Assembly: GCA_018398765.1 (NCBI GenBank)
Contig: JAHBMJ010000439.1
Span: forward strand, 925-25,924
Direction of reading: 5' to 3'
Origin: Chromera velia
Lineage: Eukaryota; Sar; Chromeraceae
Length of the DNA: 25,000 bases
Shown one piece after another: positions 11,830 to 19,777 of the stretch. The translations under genes were made by a program, and so were the position numbers. The notes below the pieces were generated by a model. The model was not told the origin of the DNA. It searched no databases and saw only the letters and a program-made list of their open reading frames with translations. Every line of letters starts with the position of its first letter. Position 1 is the first letter of the stretch.

Positions 11830-12699
11830 CAGGACGGCTTGTAATACCATTCCTGAGCCTCTGTCACAGTGCCAAAAGGTCAGCAACTGACTCAGTTCTC
11901 GGCTGAGCTAGCTCAGCCATGATGGCTGCATGACTAAGAGGGGAGAGAGAAGAAAGGAAAAACTTCACTGCACTGCGTCTCACAATAAGACAAGAAACCC
12001 AAAAATTACTAAATACAGTGAACAGTAAACTAGGAAGAAGCGGACTACTCAGTCTTGTTTCCCAGTTTCCCATGTACAGTGAGAAAGCACTGATCACTGC
12101 CGAATTGTAGCCTTCGTCAATTGTCCGTCTGCTTTGACAGGGGACAGAAGAGAAACGATTCCATAATTTTGATCATAAGTAAGGTTGACCTTCGTTTAAA
12201 AATTGATTTTCGAAAGTTGAAGCAGATTTGAAGGAGACAGATTTTTTTTCAATCCATGCATCGCGTTTTTTTTATATCCTTTGCCGGGGTCTTGGCCCGA
12301 ACTACCATGGTAGTGGTAGGGGCCCTTGCGCCCCCAAGTTACCGCCCCATGGTTACTAAAGTGACGGTAACTCGCCGCCTCCCCAAGGGGCCTGGTAGTA
12401 ACTCCTAACCATACTGTGTACTAGGTAGATGTCAGATGTCTTCTACTTAGATTATAAACCCATTTTAAAAACTTTTTAAAGTAATTAATAATTTAGTATA
12501 ATAAATTTAAATACTGAGAATTTAACACTTTTGCCTTTGAAATCCTTTGAAGTCGTTCTTGATTTAATAAACTTTTTTGATTGTATACACTTCGAGGCAT
12601 GATGCTCACCTAGATACTTACAGATTTGAAGTGTTATGGTTGAGTTGCGATTTTATGAATAAATGTATTCATAGGCCGATGGCGATAGCGTATGATGAT
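11830..12699. other. Spacer without a recognised gene
   Basis: No coding signal was found. The stretch 12285-12425 is GC-rich with GGTAGT/GGTTAC words and carries the second arm of the inverted repeat. 12440-12600 is AT-rich. Confidence 0.5.
12385..12445 (-). repeat. Right arm of imperfect inverted repeat (partner 3577-3640)
   Basis: Read on the minus strand it contains ACACAGTATGGTTAGGAGT, matching the left arm at about 3594 with one mismatch. The two arms enclose the whole LARD-like element. Adjacent sequence on both sides shares only short words. Confidence 0.4.
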
Positions 12700-13713
12700 G
12701 ATGAATAAATGAAGGAATGAATGAAAGAATGAATGAAGGAATGAATGAAGGAAGAAAGGAAGGAAACAAGGAAAGAAGGAAGGAAGGAAGGAAGAAAACA
12801 CGGAAGGAAGGAGGGAATTTAATGATCAATGAAGTTACAATTCTATAAATGAATTGAATCATAGTTTTGAATGAATGAATGAATGAATGAATGAATGAAT
12901 GAATGCATGAATGAATGAATGAATGAATGAATGAATGAATGAGTGAGTGAGTGAGTGAGTGAGTACATAAGTGAGTGAGAGAGTGAATGAGTGAGTGAGT
13001 GAGTGAATGAATGAATGAATGAAGGAATGAATGAATAAAGGAAGGAAACAAGGAAACAAGGAAGGAAGGAAGGAAGGAAGGAAATAAGGAAACAAGGAAG
13101 GAAGGAAGGAAGGAAACATGGAAGGAAGGAAGGAATTTAATGATAAATGAAGTTCTAATTCTATAAATGAATTGAATCATAGTTTTGAATGAATGAATAA
13201 ATGAATGAAGGAAGGAAGGAATGAATGAATGAATGAATGCATGAATGCATGAATGCATGAATAAATGAATGAATGAGTGAGTGAGTGAGTGAGTGAATGA
13301 GTGAGTGAGTGAGTGAATGAATGAATGGAATGAATGAATGAAGGAAAGAAGGAAGGAAGGAAGGAAGAAAGGAAGGAAACAAGGAAGGAAGGAAGGAAGG
13401 AAACACGGAAGGAAGGAAGGAATTTAATGATGAATGAAGTTGCAATTCTATAAATGAATTGAATCATAGTTTTAAATGAATGAATGAACGAACGAATGAA
13501 TGAATGAATGAATGGATAGATGAATGGATGGATGAATGGAATGAATGAATGAATGAATGAATGAATGAATGAAGGAAGGAAGGAAGGAAGGAAGCAAGAA
13601 AGGAAGGAAACAAGGAAGGAAGGAAGGAAGGAAGGAAGGAAAGAATTTAATGATGAATGAAGTTGCAATTCTATAAATGAATTGAATCATAGTTTTGAAT
13701 GAATGAATGAATG
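12700..13713. repeat. Tetranucleotide array with a periodic 53-bp core (higher-order repeat)
   Basis: Four near-identical 53-bp cores beginning AATTTAATGAT and ending CATAGTTTT lie at 12816-12868, 13134-13186, 13421-13473 and 13644-13696. After each full core the tracts follow a similar order: GAAT, then GAGT or GGAT variants, GAAT again, then GAAG/GAAC, then the next core. Core starts are 318, 287 and 223 bp apart. Six-frame translation gives long SFIHSF/LPSFLPS peptides on the minus strand that mirror the repeat. The array is interrupted at 13714 by a retroelement and resumes at 18876. Confidence 0.9.
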
Positions 13714-14689
13714 AGTGAAATATGGCTTGGGTCCAATTGGTAGGACCCATGCGACAGGCACCCTAGGGGGGGGCACTTCAGCCGGTTATACCATGAACTT
13801 GACCTTACACCCCCCCTCTATAACGTATAACATGTAACCATCAGTCAAAAGTGGTGCCAATCAATTAGTTACGTTTAGTTACTCACAAAACTGGCTCCAA
13901 GATTGTTAAACAATTCAGGTTATGGTCAAAAATGATGAAAAATCATGTGTCACACTCACTTTGCCCCAAAACCCCCCATAACCGGGTAACCTGTAACCTT
14001 TTTTGACCCCCCTCAAAAATGAAGTAACCTCCCTCAAGAAGTATTCAAACGTGTTTTAAACATTATTTTGAATGTTTTTAAAAGTTGAAAATTTGGTTGG
14101 TTAATGAGCTTAAAATGCTCGTAACTGGGAAACCTGTAACCTCTTTGTGTAACAAAGATAAAAAGGGGGTAACCCAAAGTAACCATGTAGCTTACACTTC
14201 AAAAACATCAGATTTTGATATAACTTGACCAAATGGAGCTCCAAGTTGCCGGACTGACTCGCAAAAATTTATTTTTGTTCATATTTTGTATTATTTTGGG
14301 CTCAAAATCTACCACAACCTTCCAGAATGCCCCCTCCTAGCAGGCACTGCACCGCCATGCGCCGCTACACAATATCTCTATATTGACATTTGTGGATTCC
14401 GAAGCCATATTTATGATATCCATACACACTGTTGCACATGTGTTGTTTGATCAGGCTGAACAAGAAGTGTAGTGATTACTGATAGTTTGAAAAACTACAA
14501 AGGAGATGATATGAGATGACACTCTCTTTAGAGTCGGAACTTCACAATGAATCCTTCACAAAGTATTGACTCTACTCTCATACTATCATCCTTCCACTCT
14601 GTATGTATGCAACACTCGCGCCATACATCTCCATAGATCGCTTCTAGCTCCCTTCCTCCGCCTGGGCAATTCCAGTACATATTTTCACT
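13714..14689 (+). repeat. 5' LTR (about 390 bp) split by a 578-bp MITE
   Basis: The LTR pieces are 13714-13762 and 14349-14689. Joined, they align to 18496-18875 with about 14 substitutions, all transitions, and one 10-bp length difference (extra ATATGAGATG here, near 14505-14515). Its outer edge touches the GAAT array. Confidence 0.8.
13763..14340. mobile_element. MITE-like DNA transposon, 578 bp, 8-bp target duplication
   Basis: The ends CTAGGGGGGGGCA and TGCCCCCTCCTAG are inverted repeats matching at 12 of 13 positions. They are flanked by CAGGCACC (13755-13762) and CAGGCACT (14341-14348), an 8-bp target duplication with one mismatch. The 3' LTR of the host element keeps the site uninterrupted (18537-18544), so the boundaries are confirmed by an empty site. 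The interior is AT-rich, non-coding and has several GTAACC/GTAACCTGTAACC words. An 8-bp duplication fits hAT-like or P-like transposases; the superfamily is uncertain. Confidence 0.85.
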
Positions 14690-14700
14690 GGTGACTGGCT
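14689..14700 (+). other. Candidate primer-binding site of the TR-GAG-like element
   Basis: TGGTGACTGGCT follows the CA of the 5' LTR after one base (or overlaps its last T if the LTR ends CACT). Its reverse complement ends in CACCA, as a tRNA 3' end would. Confidence 0.5.
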
Positions 14701-14735
14701 CAGCGAGAGAAGACGAACTCACAACTGAGTCTGAG

Positions 14736-16289
14736 ATGGAGATTGAGATGAAAGGGCATCGATGTACCACCTGGCAGGTAGAGGTGCATCCGGTCAGGAG
14801 CATGCCTCGAGGATACCTTGACAAATGCACAGAACCCTTGCTAAAGGCAGCTCAGCGGTTGCGCCCTTCATTTTTGCAGTCAGCCAAAAGTTGGACTGAC
14901 AATGTCATCATCACCATTGTTCGACTCTCTACAGGAGAGCGAAAAGTGTTCAGTACAGAGGGGTCATAGCCACACGCGATCATGCACTGCATTGAGCGAT
15001 GCGCAGCGGTTTGGAGATTTCCCGACTGCATTGTGACGATAACGATCAGGGATCGGAAAGTTGCTCTGCTGAGGAAGTGGGGGAACACGCAGGAGTGAAA
15101 GATCGCCATCTACCGACAAGTCCACCTGAGTGGCACTGGATTTCTAGATATCCTGGTACCGACGGTCGGGTGTGGACAATTCATCAACGAGTTGAATCCG
15201 CAGCAATGGTCAGCATTTTCTGCAGTGGTAGTGGAAAGGCAGACGGGCAGAGAAGGCCAAGCCTTAGAGGCAGTCAGACAAAACGAGATACAGAGAGAAG
15301 AAAAATGGAAGGAAAAAGAAACGCCGTCGCAGGTCACTGTTGGTGCTTCCAAAATTATGCAGCCAATATACCCGCACCAAGACAGACTGCAGCGACACAC
15401 CACAGAGCTTCGCAGAGGCAGTGAGAGTCAGAAGGATTGTAGTAAGCTAAGAGAGTCTGCAATGCTCCAAAAAGCCAGTAGAGATCTTGAGAGCAAGAAA
15501 GTGAGGAAAAAGGCCAGAGGATCTGGGGCAGAGAGTGATAGCGAGGCACGACAAGTGCTCAGAGAGCCCCAAGAGGGTAAAAAGCCCCAGAGAGGCAGAG
15601 AAAAGAGAAATCTGCAGAAAAAAAAGAAGAGACGGGCAAAGGCAGAGCCCCTAAGGGAAAGACGTAGGGATCTGACAGTGCTTCGCAAGCTAGTCCACGA
15701 CTCGGAGTCTCCTCAAACCCCATCGACAAAGTTTGAAGGGGTGGGCGCTGGTCGACGAGTATTCAGATCGCAGATTACAAATCTAAAGGAGAGAGAGATG
15801 GAAAGGAAAACAACGCTCATGCCACCTTTCAGTCAGATAGGGGGCCGCCCTCCGTTAGCACGGTTAGGCGTCTCCTCATGCTCAAAAGAGAAGACGCAGA
15901 TGCATGTGGATGTACCAGAGAGGGGGCAGCGAATTCAAAACAAAGACAGCCTGTCAGAAACATCGCTGGACGAGACAAGCCAAGCACATCCCGACCCAGA
16001 CACTGCGATACTGAGCACTGCCATGTCTAGGGCGAGGGGGTATGAGAAAGTGACGCCCTGCAACACATCAATGCAGGAGGTGTCATGCAAAGCAGCGCAG
16101 AGAAACAGAAGGAAAAAGAGGAAAGAGGAGAAGCACAGAGCCTCTACAGAAGACAGCCGCAAGAGAAAATGCCCCCCCAAGACACAACAGCAGCAGCCCT
16201 CAGTCTCCCGACTGTGGACTATATTAACCAGTCCATTAGAGTGGATAGGGGCCATAGAGAGAAGAGACATGCAATGCCATCGCGCATAG
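14736..16289 (+). pseudogene. Gag-like basic frame with two in-frame stops
   Basis: One reading frame runs from ATG 14736 to a stop at 16287-16289 (about 518 codons), broken only by TAG at 14967-14969 and TGA at 15096-15098. The part from 15099 on is open for nearly 400 codons. The N-terminal third looks globular (words such as NVIITIVRL, CIVTITIRDRKVALL and FLDILVPTVG). The rest is highly charged, with KKKKRR and RNRRKKRKEEKHR clusters that would bind nucleic acid. No CCHC zinc knuckle, protease or RT motif is visible. Its position just after the primer-binding site of a small LTR element suggests a Gag-type protein. Both stops are of kinds a single transition can create, and transitions dominate nearby. 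A host gene fragment with unrecognised introns is an alternative. Confidence 0.45.
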
Positions 16290-16928
16290 GGGACACCAGG
16301 AGATTTGAAGTCCACTGACAGACTTCAGGGTTGCTTTTCTGGTCGGTAACAGGTCTAGTCTACCGGCAATTGCCGGTAACCGGTAATGGCCTCAGTCTGC
16401 CTTCCTTTTACCGACAAAAAAAATAATAAAAATTAGGGTTCAAAAAAAAAAATTTCGCCTGCGGCGCCAACCTTCAAAAACATGTTTTTAAGTATTTATT
16501 GGCATTTAAAAAGCCTATTCACACACACAAAAAAATTAAAAAAATATTTAAAAAATATAAATTTTTAACTGCTTTACCCCTATAAGTAGTAAAAAGTTCT
16601 AACAGCTCTATGACAGCATCTGTCCAACAGCTACTCTCTTTTTTGACTTTGCTTCATCTCTCACTGTTCTGCTTCTCTGTATATTAGGCCTTGACCGTCG
16701 TTAGAGAGCAATCAAAGTAAGAAATGGAAAAAGTCTACTTCTTTTTAAAAAACGAGGAGATGATAAGCCTGCGGCTTTGTACTTGCACAGCCCCTGTCCG
16801 GTTTGCTGAGGGGGGAGGAACAAGAAGAACATTGCCTCCTCGAGCTCCCCCCGTGGTGCGGCTGGGTCTAGGGCTGGATGGTCTCGGACGGAAAGAGGAA
16901 GGGGTGGATGCAGCTGTTATACCACGGC

Positions 16929-16936
16929 TATAAAAG
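16929..16936 (+). promoter_or_regulatory. TATA-box candidate inside the hAT-like element
   Basis: TATAAAAG lies 75 bases upstream of the ATG at 17011, in an otherwise GC-rich context. The spacing suits a short 5' leader. It is a sequence match only. Confidence 0.35.
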
Positions 16937-17010
16937 AAGCCGGAGCGACCGGCGCCTGAGGGGACCGAACACTAGCAGAGGCTAGGGCAGAAGGGGGGAG
17001 AACATAAATC

Positions 17011-17334
17011 ATGGCTCTTTTTGGAGAGCCTTCTTCTTCTACACTGCGTCTCCCTCTTTTCTTCCCTCTTCTCCCTGAAGGTGGCGGGTCTCTGGGCCTT
17101 TCTTCCCCCGCCTCCTCTTCTTGTACCTGCACCTCTTCCTCTACTCTGCCCCCCCCGTTTGCCTCGACATCGTCTCCTACCTCTTCCTTCTCATTCCCTC
17201 CCCTCTCCTCCTCTTCTTCCTCGCTCTCTTCCTCGGACTCCTCTCCTTCACCCTCTCCAGACTCTCCCTCCTCCTCCTCTTCCTCTTCCTCCTCACCCCC
17301 TTCCCCCCCTTCCTCCGCTTCCTCCCCACAGTGA
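17011..17334 (+). CDS. Ser/Pro-rich low-complexity frame inside the hAT-like element
   Basis: An ATG-initiated 107-codon frame follows the TATA candidate. The first 30 or so residues are mixed (MALFGEPSSSTLRLPLFFPL), and the rest is runs of Ser and Pro produced by a CT-rich strand. All three plus frames are largely open because of this composition, so length alone is weak evidence. A donor-like GAAG/GTGGCG lies at 17081, so the true protein could leave this frame by splicing. No family recognised. Confidence 0.25.
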   Translation: MALFGEPSSSTLRLPLFFPLLPEGGGSLGLSSPASSSCTCTSSSTLPPPFASTSSPTSSFSFPPLSSSSSSLSSSDSSPSPSPDSPSSSSSSSSSPPSPPSSASSPQ

Positions 17335-17472
17335 CTCTCTTCCCTCTCCTGCTCTGCGGATGCTGCTTATACGCCCCTGCATGCATCTGTGCTTGTCAGT
17401 CTTTATATGCTGCTGTCGTCAGAGTTTCTCTGAAGTGTTCTGGCCCACTTTTTTTTTACTTCAGCCTATCAT

Positions 17473-17477
17473 ACTAC

Positions 17478-17520
<43 letters not shown>
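17473..17520. repeat. (GA)n microsatellite
   Basis: An uninterrupted GAGA tract lies at about 17481-17509 within the hAT-like element; its edges are slightly degenerate. Confidence 0.9.
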
Positions 17521-17599
17521 TCGCTCCTCCTATCACAGAACCAAACAGCTTCCGTTCATGCTGTTGCTTTCTTTGTCTCTGTTTGCCTATAGGCACAGG

Positions 17600-17840
17600 C
17601 CCAAATTGCCACCCAATCGACTTCCGTTCACACACTTGCCATCCCTGTCTCCGTCTGCTTAATTATAATCATACATAAAGGTCCACTCGCCTTTTGTTCC
17701 CATACTCGCTCTCCCTGTCTCTGTCTACTCACACACAAACCCAATTGCCTTTCGTTCACATACTTGCCCTCCCTGTCTCCACAAACGCCCAACCGCCTTT
17801 CGTTCACATACCCGCTTTCCCTGTCTCTGTTCGCTTTTTT
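17600..17840. repeat. Degenerate tandem repeat in the hAT-like element
   Basis: At least four imperfect units contain CCTTTCGTTCACATAC-like and CCCTGTCTC-like words at about 17620-17655, 17690-17722, 17746-17780 and 17797-17830, with spacers of variable length. They lie just upstream of an exon-like frame and make its upstream open frame meaningless. Confidence 0.65.
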
Positions 17841-17873
17841 ACTTATGATTCTTTCATGTCTGCTTGCTTGCAG

Positions 17874-18152
17874 ATGGCAAATCTCCACACCCCTGGGTCT
17901 CCGGAGTCAGAGGCCCTTCGAGGCCTCAGACATCAGCTTTTAGCGGCGGGTCTTTCTTTGGAGGCTAGAGCACTGGATTGGCGGGACCGCCCAAACTTTG
18001 AGGCGGACTCTTTCCGTTGTTGGAATCGCATGGGTGCATCTGTCTGGGCCAGCTATGGTCATTGCGGCCAGCAGTTTTCTGTCTTTGGGACCCATCGCTT
18101 CGACTTGCGTCATCTTCAAGCACACTGGCCGTATAGCTGTCCCTACAGATGA
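17874..18152 (+). CDS. Exon-like 92-codon frame inside the hAT-like element, function unknown
   Basis: A strong acceptor (TTCTTTCATGTCTGCTTGC then TTGCAG) immediately precedes ATG at 17874. The frame then runs 92 codons with balanced composition to TGA at 18150-18152, including words such as LSLEARALDWRDRPNF and HCGQQFSVFGTHRFDL. No known family was recognised. It could be the last exon of a gene carried by the transposon, perhaps spliced from a 5' exon near 17011-17080, or a captured host fragment. The 5' partner and the reading frame across the junction are unproven. Confidence 0.35.
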   Translation: MANLHTPGSPESEALRGLRHQLLAAGLSLEARALDWRDRPNFEADSFRCWNRMGASVWASYGHCGQQFSVFGTHRFDLRHLQAHWPYSCPYR

Positions 18153-18361
18153 CGCATTGACTTTTTGAATTGACCTTAAGTCTAGCCTTAAGTGATTGAT
18201 TGATTAACCTATAACCTAGGACTTAAGTTATTGAAAAGTGTTAGTGACTGTTAGAATTCTGCCAAGTCTTTGCCAACTGCTAGCAAACTCTACCGGTAAT
18301 TACCGGTTACCGGTAATGAAGCTTGTCTACCGCCAAAAAAATCGGCAACCCTGGCAGACTT

Positions 18362-18495
18362 GCATCTGCCATGATTCACAGAAGGGACAAATCAAATAGA
18401 AGAGTATTCGGAGGGGGCACAACAAAGAAAGACAACACAAACAGAACTTACAGAAGAGAGCAAAGAAAGGTTCAGTATATCCGGATGAGGGGGTA
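18362..18495 (+). other. Residual interior and polypurine tract of the TR-GAG-like element
   Basis: This 134-bp stretch resumes the retroelement interior after the hAT-like insertion. A small frame from ATG 18371 is Arg/Lys-rich, like the gag-like tail. The end GGATGAGGGGGTAA (about 18482-18495) is the candidate polypurine tract next to the 3' LTR. Confidence 0.55.
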
Positions 18496-18875
18496 AGTGA
18501 AATATGGCTTGGGTCCAATTGGTAGGACCCATGCGACAGGCACCGCGCCGCCATACGCCGCCGCACAATATCTCTGTATTGACATTTGTGGATTCCGAAG
18601 CCATATTTATGATATCCGTACACACTGTTGCACATGTGTTGTTTGATCAGGCTGAACAAGAAGTGTAGTGATCACTGATGGTTTGAGAAACTACAAAGGA
18701 GATGACACTCTCTTTAGAGTCGGAACTTCACAATGAATCCTTCACAAAGTATTGACTTTACTCTCATACTATCATCCTTCCACTCTGTGTGTATGCAACA
18801 CCCGCGCCATACATCTCCATAGATCGCTCCTAGCTCCCTTCCTCCGCCTGGGCAATTCCAGTATATATTTTCACT
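18496..18875 (+). repeat. 3' LTR (380 bp) with the MITE empty site
   Basis: An uninterrupted copy of the LTR. The segment CAGGCACC then GCGCCGCC at 18537-18552 is the pre-insertion state of the MITE site in the 5' LTR. The LTR ends ATATATTTTCACT directly against GAATGAATG of the resumed array. Confidence 0.8.
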
Positions 18876-19047
18876 GAATGAATGAATGAATGAATGAATG
18901 AATGAATGAGTGAATGAATGAACGAACGAACGAACGAATGAATGAATGAATGGATGGATGAATGGATAAATGGATGAATGAACGAACGAACGAATGAATG
19001 AATGGATGAATGAATGAATGAATGAATGAATGGGCGAATGAATGAAT
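18876..19047. repeat. GAAT/GAAC/GGAT array, right part of the split tetranucleotide array
   Basis: Tetranucleotide repeats start at the first base after the 3' LTR and continue to about 19047. They match the array left of the retroelement (12700-13713) in type. Confidence 0.9.
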
Positions 19048-19777
19048 GCTTTTATGCAAGAAACAGAACAATTACAGTAGTCGGCGCGATACAGCCAAAA
19101 TAACAGCCTTATCTTTCATTCTTTCTACCGTCACGGCGTCACTGGCAGGTCTAGCTAGAGGCAGGCTGCAATAATTCAGAGGAACAGACCTGCAGGAACG
19201 GAGTTCAACAGACTTGGACTCAGTCTATCCGAGTTGATATCTAGGTTAATATAGAAGAGAGCACAGTCAGTCGTTCTGTGTCAGACCTCCTGACAGTCAC
19301 AAAGTTTCACAGACGATGCAAGGAGCACTCAACCAAGACTTTGAAATTCGCCTCAATACCCGGCGAGAGTACTCTTGATTGAGGTCTGTCTCTCTTCACA
19401 TCTTCGTCTTCATACTGAGAGAAAAAAAAGAACCTGATTCCCTCCCGCCCAGCGACATGCACAAACGTCATGATTTGACGACGTCACGTACGGGTGTGCA
19501 TTTGTTTCAAACAAACTCTCATTCATACGTCCTGTACAGACCTTGCAGCATGCATAGCTGAAGAGACTGAAACCGTTCCTGTACATACATTCATACGCCA
19601 GACGACTGCATGGCACATGAGACTGACTGCAATTGCATCCATCAACCGCGCACCAATGGCTGGCGAGGAAACAGACCATGCAGCCAGAAGGGAGGAAGGA
19701 AACTTATACAAAGCAGCAAACGAACGGTCCCATGTACTTCGCCCCCAGCACATGAAACAGGACAAGCATGCATCCCT
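19048..19777. other. Intergenic / 3' flank of the TPM-RING gene
   Basis: No convincing coding frame on either strand. For the minus-strand gene ending at 19778 this is the 3' untranslated and downstream region; no AATAAA-type polyadenylation signal was found on that strand by eye. Confidence 0.5.

Larger units (their letters stand above)
16326..18353. mobile_element. hAT-like DNA transposon, 2028 bp, non-autonomous
   Basis: The ends CAGGGTTGC and GCAACCCTG are perfect 9-bp inverted repeats, flanked by ACAGACTT (16318-16325) and GCAGACTT (18354-18361), an 8-bp target duplication with one transition. CAGGG termini and 8-bp duplications fit the hAT superfamily. Just inside each end are clustered, partly palindromic CCGGTAA motifs (about 16342-16387 and 18292-18317), like transposase-binding subterminal repeats. 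No hAT transposase core or C-terminal dimerisation domain was recognised, so it is probably mobilised in trans. Its cargo includes a TATA-like box, Ser/Pro-rich frame, tandem repeats and an exon-like frame, listed separately. Confidence 0.8.
13714..18875 (+). mobile_element. Small LTR retroelement with gag-like frame (TR-GAG-like), carrying two nested insertions
   Basis: Direct repeats at 13714-14689 (interrupted by a MITE) and 18496-18875 act as LTRs. Both begin AGTGAAATAT and end ATATTTTCACT or close variants. Just inside the 5' LTR is TGGTGACTGG, a candidate primer-binding site sharing TGGTGAC with the upstream element, and before the 3' LTR is GGATGAGGGGGTAA, a candidate polypurine tract. 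GAATG flanks both outer ends, but inside a GAAT array this duplication proves little. Removing the two nested transposons leaves an element of about 2.5 kb, too small for pol, with a degenerate basic gag-like frame. The size fits non-autonomous TR-GAG elements. No homology search was possible. Confidence 0.7.

Noticed and set aside
12816-13696. CRISPR-like array of regularly spaced 53-bp repeats
   Set aside because: The spacers are simple tetranucleotide repeats of unequal length in a eukaryotic context, with no cas genes; it is a higher-order satellite-like array.
12653-13750. Long minus-strand frames with SFIHSF/LPSFLPS peptides
   Set aside because: They are direct translations of the GAAT/GAAG tetranucleotide array; several overlapping frames are open at once and none has start or splice context.
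17021-17662. 213-codon Leu/Pro-rich plus frame in the hAT-like element
   Set aside because: It is created by a CT-rich strand and a GA microsatellite; the overlapping Ser/Pro frame with its own ATG and upstream TATA is at least as likely, and neither is secure.
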